Positions 10,347-23,500 are shown, counted from the first letter of the stretch. The stretch: DNA of 34,718 nt from Purshia tridentata (GCA_003254885.1 QANT01003231.1:1-34718), one strand, 5' to 3'. Made by a program: numbers and translations. The notes: generated by a model from the sequence alone, not told the origin.

Positions 10347-13300
10347 TCAAAAAAAGAATGGCTTCCGCAGGCATAGCTTCTCAATGGCCCCATCCTTGAA
10401 CTGTTCCTCTATTCGATGTAGCTTGATCTCATAAAGCTTCGGCCATAGTTTTCCAGTAACTGCCAGCACATATGGGTTAATACATATAGAACAAGACAAT
10501 ACCACAATCCCAATAAACAAAAAACCCATCACTAGCTGAAGCGTAATTCTCAAATGTGACTTATAGCATAGAAAAGAATAATTGTCGTTCATATACATAC
10601 TAAGAATCAAGGAAAGCGAAAAGAAATTGGGAAGGTCCAAGAAAAAGAAAGTTGATCAAATTAAAAAATGAAATAATAGGAGACCAATCTCTGGAGAGCA
10701 ATACTCAGTAAGCTCATTGGCCATAACAAAGGAGTTCCTTGGGAAATATATTAGGAAACAAATGTTTAAAGGTTATTTGTCGGACAAGGTTAGTGAAATG
10801 ATGGAGTACAAACCACCTGAAGACAAATGGTTTCGGAAGCCTTCATTTTTAAGACAACAAAATAAGAAAAATAAAGTAACTTGGATCGAGATGACGAAAC
10901 ACAATTCTTATACCGAGCTCCCAATATCCATAACCCAGTTGGTGAATTATCTAAATCAATCATATCCAACAAAAGGATTATATATTTTCTTCCTGATGCT
11001 GGTAATTATTTCAAGGCTGTAGCTAGTTCACCATCAGGATAATGTAGGGCAAAATCAAAATGATATGATTTTAGAGAAAGCCACCAATTGTTGGAGCTTA
11101 CCAAAAATACGGTTGTTGTCGCTGTCCCATGCAATGCCATTTAGAACATCAATACCCTATATAAGATAGTAAAATTGCTAATAAGTAAAAGATTAATTCG
11201 TGATATATGATTCTGGAAAATAATGAGAGAGTATGAATATGAAAAGTATGTCCTCAAGAATTTTCACACTGCCTCACCTTTCAAGGAACCATACAGAGCA
11301 TACTTTGCATTACAATCGAAAGATTTAAAGATAAAAACACCAATGACATGACTAGATAACATATGTTTTTGGTTCAAGGGCTTACATGATTCCCAGAAGC
11401 TAATAAGCTCTCCCTGTAAGGAATAAAATAAAACATAAGCCACTGAATGAAACTCCCAACAAAATTGAAGAGGACATGATCCATCTCATGATTGGACTGG
11501 AGAAATTATATATAAAACTAAATAAAGCAAAAGGAAACGGACATGAAAACCTTAAATTTTGAAGGAGAATCCATCCAATCACTCTACCATCTTCATGCGA
11601 GATTCTAGTAATGCAGTCTGTCTACACAGTGAAAATACATAACTTTAAGAATCCAATCCAGGGGTAATATAAAGCCCTTCAATACAATGTATTCTTCCAT
11701 CTGCTAATTATAAATGATCGCTTCTATTATCCATATGTAGAACCGGTAATTCTATAAGGAAGTCGTGTCTTATGCCAATGCTTCCATTAGAAGCCACAGA
11801 ATCCACCACCACCAAACGATCGAGTAAATAACAAAACATGGATTTATTATGTGATGGTGAAGAAAATAACCTGATAAACATTTGCCCAAACTTCGCCTTT
11901 TACAAACTCCAACTCATTGAGGTTGTGCACTTCATGATCTTTGTATTTGACTATATGTTTGCCAATAACTGCATGAAATATGACACAACTAATGCAATAA
12001 GGAAACATAATTTCATCAAAAACATGAATCATCAGCAAAATTGAACTATCACTACTTCAGAGGAGATAGGTCTCAGATATAGGTAGAGAATGAATTGTAC
12101 AACTATCAACTATGACAAACAGAAGCATGAATATCAAGGATATGATGCAACAACAGTTATATAAAGAACTTGAGAAAAAAAGAAAAGTAAAATTGGAAAT
12201 TATACACAAATAGAAACACACAGACACACACAGAGAAGAAAAATATGGATTAAATGTCATATACAAAAGAAACCTTTCAATGTTTTAGCGTCAATCTTGT
12301 GCAACACTTGCGTGCCATCACTTCCAAATAATACTTTTCCATCAGTAGCCAACCCCCAACCATCATGCATCTGATGAGTGAACTTCTCAAACTGCATTAA
12401 GCAAAGCAATTATTATGGATCAGGACCCAAATTGCATTAGAGTTTTAATTCTCAATCTAAGGTCTAACTTTAATAGAATTGATTGAACCTAATTAATTCT
12501 AGCATTAGAAAAATTGAATGTGTAAGCACTGAACCTAAAATTTCAGAAGCAGGAGCATAAAATAACACTATTTAAACTTTACTGCAGTTTTCTTGCAGTT
12601 CATTGTAAATAAGCCAGGGAAAGAAGATTACAAATATGATATAAAGAAAAAAGAAATTTTGAAAGGAATAAAGGAAAAGCACAAACTTTGCTTAAATTAT
12701 ATCGGTCATATATGAAACCAAATTTCGTCAACCAAGTTACTTGGAATAGCCTACAAAAGAACATATAAATGACTATATTAGCATTGCTGGACTCTTTAGG
12801 TGTCAATCATATCATAATATGGAATGAACAAGTATAGAGAGCTGCCGTTAAATGTCAGCTTTAATTTGTCTATTGACTAAATCAATGGAAAAACATAATT
12901 GAACATATTTTCTTTACAGACCTTTCACCAAGAAGAGTTAATCCCTCCCCAAAGTAAGAAGCATGCATCTTCTGAAGAGCCTCAACCTGAACGTACCAAA
13001 AACAATAATGGTTTTAGATCTGAACAATCTAGATCCTTGCAATGTCACAACAATCAAACTTTCAATTAAATTGATATCCCCATGAATGACAGATAACCTG
13101 ATTGGACATTTGCCAAAAAAAAATTGACATCTCCCAGGCCACTTAATTGTTTAAACTTCAAACTTATATAACTAAGTCCATACAAGTATGAATCAAACTT
13201 GCTAACCCGATAACTGTAAATCGAGAAGATCAGTTAACAAGAAGAACAAGCAACAACCGAATTGGAATGTGAAGCAAGACTAATACATGTAATAATCTAA

Positions 13301-13849
13301 CAACAAAAAATTACCTTCCCTGTTTGAATAGCTACCTTGCGCACTGATGACTGAACCAATAGAAAGATTAAAGTTTAAAGGATGAATCACAGAAACAAAA
13401 TACAAATTATAACAAGCAAACAAACAAACAGGAGGCAAAATGACCTTCCCATAAAGACCAGTAGACTCGAACAAGGTATCATTGCCAGCATAAAGAAGAC
13501 CCTGCAACGAAATAGCCCAATGAATCCTAAACATAAATGAACAATAACCATAAAACAAAATAATTCAAAATATAGTGAAAAGGATTACCTGGGTGAAGGC
13601 GTCGGAGTCATGAGGGAACTCATTGACTACCTCGACTGAGTAAATTACGGGGGAAACTGCGGTATCTCTGACGTTGCTCCAAATTTCCGACGAAATGCCC
13701 AAAAGAACAAAAACGCCAACAATGAGAACAACGGAGAAGATGACGGTGGTGTTTCTGTAGTTTCGGGAATTCGACCGAGAAGCCATGGGAGTGTGAGGCC
13801 TGTGGTCCGATCGCTTGTTGAGCTTCTTCCTAAGCGATCCGGAGGCCAT
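10347..13849 (-). CDS. QC: Glutaminyl-peptide cyclotransferase, plant type
   Basis: Converts N-terminal Gln of peptides and proteins to pyroglutamate with release of ammonia, in the secretory pathway. Eleven exons on the minus strand: 13849-13589, 13501-13445, 13350-13315, 12986-12922, 12750-12687, 12391-12274, 11968-11871, 11621-11551, 11413-11386, 11156-11102, 10459-10347; 321 residues, all phases closing. The N-terminus is basic, followed by a single hydrophobic segment (about residues 34-52) that would act as signal anchor. Family landmarks in order: EFPHDSDAFTQGLLYAGNDT, LFESTGLYGKSSVRKV, YFGEGLTLLGERLFQVTWL, DGWGLATDGK, LFGSDGT, LNELEFVKGEVWANVYQ, DCITRIS, GWILL, GIDVLNGIAWD and VTGKLWPKLYEIKL. 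This is the papaya-type beta-propeller cyclase (Glu_cyclase_2), unrelated to the animal enzyme. No lesion is seen. Confidence 0.94.
10717..11022 (+). other. Open frame antisense inside intron 10 of the cyclase gene, unrecognised
   Basis: A 101-codon frame without an ATG at its 5' end (it opens with TTG). The translation is mixed hydrophilic (EYKPPEDKWFRKPSF) and ends in a hydrophobic stretch (GLYIFFLMLVIISRL). Composition is not obviously low-complexity, which is unusual for an intron this AT-rich. I do not recognise a family. It may be a remnant of an inserted gene or transposon, or simply chance. Confidence 0.15.
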
Positions 13850-15362
13850 ACGGAGGTTTAGTCATGGGTCAGTGTGGGTTTTGGAGGTGCAAAGAACTGA
13901 TTTGCAGGATGAAAATGGCGCTAACTTGCGCGGGGGTTGGTGTCGTTGACCAGGAGTTACTGTGGTAGTTGTTGCATACAATCTACGCCTCTATATTTCT
14001 GTAGCAGATGCGATTTTAATGAGATTTTTTTTTTTTTTTTTTTTTTTTNTTTTAATGAGATTTTTTTTTTTTTGGGTTTGATTAATTAATGAGAATAACT
14101 GATAACCTTCTTAATGTAATCCATTAATTTTAGTTTTCGATATGTTTCAAAAATAAAATGAAAATGAAAAATTAATTCTTAAATTCAATTAAGTTGATGA
14201 TTTTCACGATCTAAAATAAAAATAAAAAAAGCAAAAAACGTTACCTTTCAAATTAATCTAACAAGACCTAGCATTCTCTCAATTATATTATATTATTTAC
14301 TAACTATTTCCCATATACATCCCATACAATAGTAATATTTATTTATTTATCGAAATTACAACTCAAGACCTCCTCATAATAAACGGAAGACTTAAGGGAT
14401 ACATAATGATAGTACTAGATTTAAGGGAAGCATGGACACTAGAACCAAGAAGGTTGTTGCTTTTGAATATTTTTCTTTTCAACTCTTTTACATAAGATGA
14501 GAATCATGAGACCAATATTAATATAGTTAACAGTCTTACGACTCACTAAAGAGGTCTTTTTATAAGGGGATGCATCATTTAAGGATAAATAATAGATCTT
14601 TTGTGGGGATGCATTTTATATTATAATTTAACTGTCAAAACTGTTTATTTTTAACTATATCGAAAATATTAAATTCATAAATTTATTTTATCAAAATCAT
14701 GATATAGAGATTAAAAAAATAAACGGCTCAAATTGTAAAATATGTCTCACAAAAACTCTCTTAAATAAAATTATTTGATAAATGCTTTAATGGAAGGGGC
14801 TTAAACTCACTCAATGTAAATTTTTCTTTCTTTTTCTTTAATCTTAGAAAAGGGAAATTTGAACTTGGGAGCTCTCCCTACATTAAGTTAGATATTTATA
14901 GCATATTGTTAATAATAACATGACAAATATGAATAGGAAAACCAAGGCCAAATACATTGTGAAAGAAATATAAATGACATTGTTGATTGAAAAAGACAAT
15001 AACACATCTTGATACCTACTGGTACCCTTTTTTTTTCTTCTCATTTTTCAATTGGAATGAATAAAAGAACATAGCATTTCCCACCACATTTTGTTACTTG
15101 TCTAGTTCATGGTATGATTCAAGCTTAGCAAAAGAAAGAAGCAAAATAGGAGTGCAAATGTACCATGAATAACCAATTTTAGTTGCCTAATAATAAATCA
15201 TGACAAATAAAAGAATAAAGAAATTCAGTCTTTAAGCCCTTTTTTCGACAAAAACAAAAACCCAAAAGGTTAGCCCTCTTTCCAATGGACCATGTCCCCA
15301 AGTTCATAGTTTTATTGGGCCGTTTAACCCTGTCCAGTGTTCACTACGCGGAAGGCCCTCGA
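13850..15362. other. Intergenic region between cyclase and HSP90 genes
   Basis: The left 150 bases should hold the divergent cyclase promoter. A poly-T tract at about 14027-14072 contains an undetermined base (N at 14049) and a repeated TTTAATGAGA. The rest is AT-rich with no coding signal or recognised repeat. Confidence 0.6.
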
Positions 15363-15370
15363 TGACGTCA
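15363..15370 (+). promoter_or_regulatory. TGACGTCA bZIP (CRE/as-1 type) palindrome
   Basis: Perfect eight-base palindrome about 270 bases upstream of the HSP90 TATA box. TGA-class bZIP factors bind this core. Role here is inferred from position. Confidence 0.5.
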
Positions 15371-15390
15371 CAAAAAAAGGACCACTGGAA

Positions 15391-15405
15391 AGAACCTTCC
15401 AGAGT
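15391..15405 (+). promoter_or_regulatory. Heat-shock element 1 of HSP90
   Basis: AGAAC CTTCC AGAGT: three alternating five-base units, the first two perfect (GAAccTTC) and the third 2 of 3. It lies about 230 bases upstream of the TATA box and fits an HSF trimer site. Confidence 0.7.
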
Positions 15406-15428
15406 AACTGACGAAACCTATAGAATGC

Positions 15429-15438
15429 AGAACGTTCT
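15429..15438 (+). promoter_or_regulatory. Heat-shock element 2 of HSP90
   Basis: AGAAC GTTCT: two perfect inverted units (GAAcgTTC), a strong HSF half-site pair, 24 bases after element 1. Confidence 0.65.
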
Positions 15439-15582
15439 CGATTCACCCCCCAAATTTATTTATTTTTTGTCGATCACCCCTAAATTATTAAAACCAGCTC
15501 ACAACGACACCGTTTGGTTTGGACCCACACCCCTGCCGAAATCTCAACATAAGCGGGAAACGAAAGAGGTCGCGAGAAGAGT

Positions 15583-15597
15583 AGAAGAATCCAGAAG
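15583..15597 (+). promoter_or_regulatory. Heat-shock element 3 of HSP90
   Basis: AGAAG AATCC AGAAG: outer units perfect, middle unit ATC instead of TTC. It sits about 40 bases upstream of the TATA box, a typical place for a functional element. Confidence 0.5.
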
Positions 15598-15633
15598 CAC
15601 AGTAGTTTAGCCTTGGCCATTCCTCTTCCTCCT

Positions 15634-15640
15634 TATATAA
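15634..15640 (+). promoter_or_regulatory. HSP90 TATA box
   Basis: TATATAA about 150 bases before the ATG at 15788, leaving a CT-rich leader of about 120 bases. An inverted CCAAT (ATTGG) follows at 15651. Confidence 0.75.
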
Positions 15641-15787
15641 ATGCCTCCTCATTGGCTCTTTGTAATTCAGTTGTAATCAGAATCAAGATTTCATAATCTC
15701 TCTACGCTCACGCTTCCTCGCTTCGCTTTTTCTCATTCTCTCCCAAACAGCCTTTAATTTTCTCTCGCTTTTTCGCACTTTCTCGGA

Positions 15788-18651
15788 ATGGCGGACGTTC
15801 AGATGGCCGATGCTGAGACCTTTGCCTTCCAGGCAGAGATCAACCAACTCTTGAGTTTGATCATCAACACCTTCTACAGCAACAAGGAGATCTTCCTTCG
15901 TGAACTCATCAGCAATTCCTCTGATGTAAGTCTCTCACTCTCTCTGTTACATGTATTTGTTTACAGTGCCTGGTTCGTTATAAAGAAATTTACATATAAT
16001 TTCACCTAATAAAAATCAATAACTGTTATTTATTCGGAACGATTTACCTCTACATTTTTTAATAGTTTGCTATCTTTGATTTATAAGTATCTAATCTCTG
16101 AATTAAAACTTTGTTCCACTGGTAATGCAGCATTGTTTTTGTTTTGGATTTGTTGGTTCGGTATATTATAGTTAGTATCTGGATTTGTAGGGTTGTGATA
16201 TTGATGATGTTTGGTTTTTTTCCGTAGGCATTGGACAAAATCCGATTTGAGAGCCTTACTGACAAGAGTAAACTCGATGCTCAACCAGAGCTCTTCATTA
16301 GGCTTGTTCCTGACAAGGTCAACAAGACCCTCTCCATCATTGACAGTGGTATTGGCATGACCAAAGCAGGTAATTATATATGGTTGCGATCTTTTGATAT
16401 TCTCATTGTTCTGTTTTGTTCCTATGAAAATTCAAGAATATTGAATAGAAATAAATGATATGTACCTGTAGTTAATTTGTCTCCTTAGAAATTCAAGATT
16501 ATTGAATAAGATTATTGGATAGAGAGTTGTTGCTGCCTTCGATTATGTTGAAAAATAGGTGTCCTATATTTGTAATTAATTTTTTCAAAATATTAATAGA
16601 AAGTAACTATATCTTTGGTTGATTGTTTAGAAAACTTTGTATCGTTTAATTTAATTGAAAAACCCTTTTATGATTAAGGTAATTTGTAGTCTATCTTATT
16701 GAAATTGATTATTGTTTTATCTGTAGATTTGGTGAACAACTTGGGTACAATTGCAAGGTCTGGAACCAAGGAGTTTATGGAGGCATTGCAGGCCGGAGCC
16801 GATGTGAGCATGATTGGGCAGTTTGGTGTTGGTTTTTACTCGGCTTATCTTGTTGCTGAGAAGGTTATTGTGACCACAAAGCACAATGACGATGAACAAT
16901 ACATCTGGGAATCTCAGGCTGGTGGTTCCTTCACCGTCACTAGGGACGTCAACGGAGAGCAGCTTGGCAGGGGTACCAAGATCACCCTCTACCTCAAGGA
17001 GGATCAGGTAAACAACTAAACCGGTTAGTTTGTTCTTTTTGTGATTATTGCTTGATAATTGAATGTGATATTGATTCATTGCTGTGTTTCTGAGCAGTTG
17101 GAATACTTGGAGGAGAGGAGGATCAAGGACCTTGTGAAGAAGCACTCTGAATTCATCAGCTATCCCATCTACCTCTGGACTGAGAAGACAACTGAGAAAG
17201 AGATCAGTGATGATGAAGAAGATGAACCCAAGAAGGAAGAGGAAGGAGATGTTGAAGAGGTAGATGAGGACAAGGAGAAGAAGTCAAAGAAGAAGAAGAT
17301 CAAGGAGGTATCTCACGAGTGGCAGCTCATCAACAAGCAGAAACCCATCTGGCTGCGCAAGCCTGAAGAAATTTCCAAGGATGAATACGCTTCCTTCTAC
17401 AAGAGCTTGACCAATGACTGGGAGGAGCACCTTGCTGTGAAACATTTCTCTGTGGAAGGCCAGCTTGAATTCAAGGCCATTCTTTTTGTCCCAAAGAGGG
17501 CTCCATTTGACCTCTTTGACACTAGGAAGAAGATGAACAACATTAAGCTCTATGTTAGGAGGGTGTTCATTATGGACAATTGTGAGGAGCTCATTCCTGA
17601 GTATCTTGGATTTGTAAAGGGAGTTGTTGACTCCGATGATTTGCCACTCAACATCTCTCGTGAGATGCTGCAACAGAACAAGATTCTGAAGGTGATCAGG
17701 AAGAACCTGGTGAAGAAATGCATTGAGATGTTCAACGAGATTGCTGAGAACAAGGAGGACTACACCAAGTTCTATGAGGCGTTCTCCAAGAATTTGAAGC
17801 TAGGAATCCATGAAGACAGCCAGAACAGAGCTAAATTGGCTGACCTTCTTCGATACCATTCTACGAAGAGCGGCGATGAACTGACAAGCTTGAAGGACTA
17901 CGTGACCAGAATGAAGGAGGGTCAGAAGGACATTTACTACATTACTGGAGAGAGCAAGAAGGCAGTGGAGAACTCCCCATTCCTGGAGCGCCTTAAGAAG
18001 AAGGGCTATGAAGTTCTTTTCATGGTGGATGCCATTGATGAGTACGCAGTTGGGCAGTTGAAGGAATACGATGGCAAGAAGTTGGTGTCTGCTACCAAGG
18101 AAGGTCTCAAGCTTGATGATGAGACTGAAGAAGAGAAGAAGAAAAAGGAGGAGAAGAAGAAGTCTTTTGAGAACCTTTGCAAGACCATGAAGGACATTCT
18201 TGGAGACAGGGTGGAGAAGGTAGTAGTCTCTGACAGAATTGTGGACTCCCCTTGCTGCTTGGTGACTGGTGAATACGGGTGGACTGCAAACATGGAGAGG
18301 ATCATGAAGGCTCAGGCTCTGAGGGACAACAGCATGGGCGCCTACATGTCCAGCAAGAAGACTATGGAGATCAACCCTGACAATGGAATCATGGAGGAGC
18401 TGAGGAAGAGGGCCGAGGCAGACAAGAACGACAAGTCGGTGAAGGACCTTGTGCTGCTGCTCTACGAGACTGCCCTCCTGACCTCTGGTTTCAGCTTGGA
18501 TGATCCCAACACTTTTGCTTCCAGGATTCACAGGATGTTGAAGCTGGGTCTCAGCATTGATGACGACGAGGCTGCTGGTGAAGATGATGTTGACATGCCT
18601 GCTTTGGAGGACGATAGTGCTGAGGAGAGCAAGATGGAGGAGGTTGATTAA
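15788..18651 (+). CDS. HSP90: Cytosolic heat shock protein 90
   Basis: ATP-dependent chaperone that matures kinases, steroid-type receptors, R proteins and other clients with co-chaperones in the cytosol. Exons: 15788-15925, 16228-16369, 16727-17007, 17098-18651; 704 residues, the normal length. The N-terminal ATPase has Glu39 and Asn43 (LRELISN), Asp85 (IDSGIGMT) and the lid segment [13 protein letters not shown] at about 124-136. An acidic/lysine-rich charged linker follows (about 213-250), then the middle domain, and the C-terminus ends in MEEVD, the TPR co-chaperone docking motif, which marks the cytosolic class. There is no signal or transit peptide. Three candidate heat-shock elements and a TATA box upstream point to a stress-inducible copy. 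No lesion is seen. Confidence 0.98.
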
Positions 18652-20101
18652 GCTTCTAAATATCTCGAATAATTAGTTTTTGACTAGTTTGTGGATATTT
18701 CGGGTGTTTGTTTTCTGTGGTCCTCTCATGGTGTATTTTGGTTCCTCTGTCATTTTGTCTGTTAATTTCCTGAGTCTTACTTTTCTGTGTCAAGTTGGGG
18801 CATAATTTTGAAAACTCTGTTTACAAATTCAATATAATTTGGATGATTCCCCAAATTCGTTTGCCTCTTTATGTTTAAATTTTCTCTTTAAAACTGAATG
18901 ATGTAGCATGCTTGGAAAAATTTAGTTTTGATAAAGTGATAATCGGAAAAATACTCAAATTTAACTCGAAACTGGGCCCAAGCCAACTAAGCAATCACTT
19001 TTTTGGTTGGTCCATTTGCCGATCTTGTCGGCCCACCTTATAATATGGGAGGCTTGCAATGCTTTTTTTTATACTAGAAAACACAAGTTTCCTGTGTTTG
19101 GGAAAAGTAAAGTAATTCTCATAGACTCGATTGTCTGTCTATTGCCTTCACCTTTTTATATTCCGTCACTTCTCTTGAAACCGTTTTGGTGTTGACTTGC
19201 AATGATGGTTAATGTAACCGTTTCTGTCTTATTTGATAGACCCTAAGCAAAAGAGCCCAACAATGGCAATTAAAAAAAAGAAAGCATTTTGATTGTGAAT
19301 TGGAGGTGAGAAGATCAACCCAAAAAAATAAAAATAAATTGTTTACAAACGAAAATCTTCATTGAAAGTTTGAAACACTTCTCATTTCAAAACCATATTG
19401 AAAAAGAAACTAACTAAAACCTCCAAAACTTTATGACACTTCTTTAAATAAAATTCACATGATTGTTTATTTTTCATGTTCCCATCATTTGTGTGAAGCA
19501 TTAAATTCAAATACCTAAAATATAGATTTTTATTGAATATTCATTTTAAAAGTTCACTTGTGAGGTGGAAAGACTCAAAATTTCAATGAGTGTCTAAAGC
19601 GCAATTAGAAACTTACTTAATGTGAGTATCAAAATGTTTATAAAGTCATAAATATTCAACACTCATTCTTATATGAGATTTTTTTTTAAAAAAATTATAT
19701 ATATGGACAAATAACATCTCTCTTTAAGCAACATGAGAGTTCTAATAAATAATTCATGTTACTACTTACTTACATTCAGTAACTTTTAATATCATATTAA
19801 TATTAATCATAAAATTTAGTACTCTAATGAATTATGTATTAGCTTATCATAGTCTTCCAATTTTATGCATTAAAAATAGGCCGGGAGGGAGGTATTAACA
19901 TTAAGCTGGCTAGGAATTTTTTTTCTTTTTCTTTTTATTACAAGCTGGGTTATGATTCGGCGCGGTCGTTCTTTGCAACGTGTTTGGCAGTTGTAAGCTC
20001 CACAAAGACCCATCCAATAGTCTGCTGCCACATCATGAAAAGTCAAATACCAATCTGTGGAACAGATTTTCTCCAAAAAATTATAATAAATTTGATAGAA
20101 C
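18652..20101. other. HSP90 3' UTR and intergenic region
   Basis: The first 200 bases are the T-rich HSP90 3' UTR, with AATATAAT near 18831 as a possible poly(A) signal. The remainder is AT-rich with no gene or clear repeat recognised. Confidence 0.6.
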
Positions 20102-20108
20102 TATAAAT
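20102..20108 (+). promoter_or_regulatory. Candidate TATA box of the CBE1-like gene
   Basis: TATAAAT about 430 bases before the ATG at 20537. The long leader implied is pyrimidine-rich, as expected of a transcribed 5' UTR. Confidence 0.5.
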
Positions 20109-20536
20109 ACCAGAGTACCGGACCTCTACAGCAGTATAGGCAAATAGAGCATCTGAACATTTGGTGCCTAAAGCAGGTGGTGGTCGCCATCTCCTTCTGT
20201 ACGCACCTCATTTTATTTTCTCTCACTTTCTAGCCCTCCAAACAAGCATTGTCCAGTAAAACCCTACACATTTTCCCGGAAAATCTTGAATACTAAAATC
20301 TCAAACTTCACTTGTCGATTAACTTTGTTCTCGTTGTCACCTTTGGTTTTTCTTTCTTTGCCACTGTAACCTTTGCCTCTTGTTTCCCTATTTGTACAAG
20401 AAACTCAGAGAGCTGATTAAAGATTTTGTGAATATTTTGTAGTGTAAAGGTCCTGATCTTCGAGGGTTCTGAGAGACAGAAAACATTTGTAGGTGATTTG
20501 AAGTGACTTGTTAGAAGTTCCAACTTTCCCGGGAAA

Positions 20537-23500
20537 ATGAGCTTGGAAAGTGAGGATCAAAATCTAATAGCACTGTCTGAACCGAATGCACAAGAACTCT
20601 CCAAGTAATTTTATCTCACCTTTTGACAAATCGTACATACCATGCTACATTTTACTATTACTTCTCGTTTGGTTGCCAAGAAAATGAAGGAAAAGAATAG
20701 AAAATGAGCTAGGAGCCTAGGAGTATTATTATTCCGATCTTTGTGATGTTTTTTACGCTCTTTTTTTAATCGAGATTGTGTTTTTTTCACTCAAATCATT
20801 AAAATTGCTTAAATTATGGGAACGTTATAAGCTAATATTGCTACATGTCGTTTACTATGATATGGTGCACTATTTTATTGCGGCCTAATTCGCTGATGAT
20901 TGATTTTTGTTTGTTTTGTTTTGTTTTTCTTCAGACAGTCAAGATTTATGTATACAAGGGATTTTCTATTCTCTTTATCAAAATTAGATGCAAGCGAAAA
21001 ACTACCTACTGGGATCGAACCATCAATTTTATGGTAAGATGCTTAATGCCTGCTAGTTTAAACATTGAGCAAGTATTATACATGGGTTTCTTCTTATAGC
21101 TATGTGGTTTTAAGTTTTAATTTGATGATTGTTTCGGAACAGTGAACTTGACTTTTTTTTTTCGCACTCAGTGTACCTGATTTTTGGAGTAATGGTTTAT
21201 CACAATCTTCTCGTGATTCAGGTGAATCAGGTGTGTGGCTTAAGTTTTTCTTACTCTTTCTTTAACCTTTTCCATTATGTGCTCTATTTTCTCTGGCTTT
21301 GGAGAATATCCTGTGCATTTGGTTTTGTTACGATGAGTGTTCAAACTCTAAAATAGTAATTGTCTATCTGTTCATATAACAATACAGATTCTGAAAGATT
21401 TCATGACAACCAACATAAATGTTTGGTACAAAATTCTCAACTTGGACTTCTGGGAAATGCTTTCTTGGGAGTATGTAGACACATTGCTGGTGTTTCTGCT
21501 CCCATTTTTCAAGACAATAGCCATCATCCACTCCATAGGAGCAAAGAGCCATATCGACCTCCAAGCCTCTATAAGGTCTAGTTGATACCTTTTATTCTGT
21601 TTGACATTACTGCATTATAGCAGCCAACATTCCCATATGATGTCTGTAGTTATGTAATAATGCTCATTACTGTTTTTGGTCATATAATTATTTAATGGAT
21701 TATAAGGTTTAGCCAAAGAAGTCTGCTTAAAAGTCCTAATTTATCTTCTTTCAGGCAGTGAATCATTCAGTGAGAAACCCTTGTGATTTATATAATGATG
21801 AAACATTTAGTTCTTCCGAGTGTCTGAGTCAGAAGGAAGAAGAGGAGGAAAGAAGAAGAAGAGGTGTGATCTCCTTCCTCATGCTATTGCATTTAAAAAT
21901 AAAGAAGTTTGCTTTGTAGTTATGTAGTGCATTCTTGTCTTTTTGGTTTGCTTCTTAAGACTGATCACTGAAGAAGTCTCCTAATGAAAATGTCAATTAC
22001 TGACTCTACCAGATTTATTTGAGGGGATGGGGAAAGAATGGAAAAAAGCGAACCAAGAGAAGCAAAAGAAAAATTCAGAAGAGCATAATGAAAATTTCAA
22101 ATTCGTCACACTGACAGAGGATTCTGTAAATGAGAAGAGAAGCAAATGGGAAATTTCAGAGGAATGTGTAGCATCCCCTGCTTCAGTTGACAATTTTGCC
22201 AACACTTCTTCCAAACGAACTCCTGTAAGACTCAAATTACCCCCAGGTCTTATGAAGAGATCCCTCAAGAAGAATATTGAAACAAAATATAGCAGAGTTA
22301 ATGGGTCATTTTGCTTGTTGGATATTGATATAGAGTAAATGTATAAATATGCCTACACTTCTCGATCCATAAATGTGAGAATTAGCAAGTTCAAACTAAG
22401 GCATTGTTCTTTTGATACACTAGATAACTATTATGTATAATATGTTTTTCTTTTACTAGTTATTATATGTTTGAGTCACATGATTAGTTTCAAGTACGTT
22501 GAGCAACAGTGTCATGTATGACGAGCACTGCTCATCAGTTTTCTGTGCTTTTTTTTAAGGGATTAAAACTCTACTGCCTATAAATGTATTATTCTGTCTC
22601 ACACCCTTTGGTTTTTTTTATGCCCACAGAATTCAGATCCTACTGCAAATCTCAACAAGAGCCGTGCAATTTGCAGTTCTAAATTTGCTCATCAGTTTCC
22701 TGTTATAGGTAGAGTAGCAAATGCAGGTTGTTCTTTAGTAGCTTTCATGTGCTTTCAACTGGAACCTTTTGCTCTCTTTCCATTAAATTGTAACTTGCTA
22801 AATTTAGTGACTGAATCATATAAAGAAGCTAAAATTATGTACATTTTTCTCCAGAGGAGAAGCCTACCTGTGGCATCTCTTGCAGTGAAGGAGCTGAATC
22901 CGTAGCTCATGGAGTGTCAAATGAAATTGCCACCAAGCAAACCTCCACCAGTTTTTCTTCCAACAGAAATGAAGTTCCAGACAAACTTTTGAATTCTGCC
23001 GCAGATGGAACTTCTGAGCAATCATATGGATTCAAACATCCAGCTGCCATTCCGGGAGATCTTCCATGCATTGACCTTAAGCAATATGTTCACTCCGAGA
23101 CTAATGAAAATAGTTCTTCTATTATCTGGGATGGTTGTAATACAGAGGATGGCGAGCAAAATTCTGCTAATAATCATGATGCATCTCAGCACCTACTTTT
23201 CATATTACAGAAGGAGACAGAACAAAAGCATATGACAGCATCTTCAAAGCTAAATATAGGACCATACGAACTCCATCTTGGTGACAGTAGAACTGACAAC
23301 AATGTGCTAAAAATTTTATGCTCAAGAAGTGCTGGAAACTCTGATGCATCTTTTGGCATTCAACAACGTTCTGTAGGCAGGTCAGCGAGGAATGATGTTC
23401 CAGAACTGTGCAAGTTCCCTTTTCCTGCTGAAGATAACAATTTATTTCCTTCAACAATTAACGAATATGGATTAATTGAGATCAATTGTGAAGACAGTAT

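Noticed and set aside
15362..15610. 82-codon plus-strand frame upstream of HSP90
   Set aside because: Overlaps the heat-shock elements and promoter and shows no family resemblance.
17800..18531. 243-codon minus-strand open frame
   Set aside because: Lies wholly opposite the conserved last exon of HSP90 and has the composition of an antisense shadow.
21129..21356. Frame reading SELDFFFSHS across a T-run before exon 3 of the CBE1-like gene
   Set aside because: The T-run followed by CAG at 21169-21171 is a better splice acceptor, and starting exon 3 at 21172 keeps the phase on both sides.
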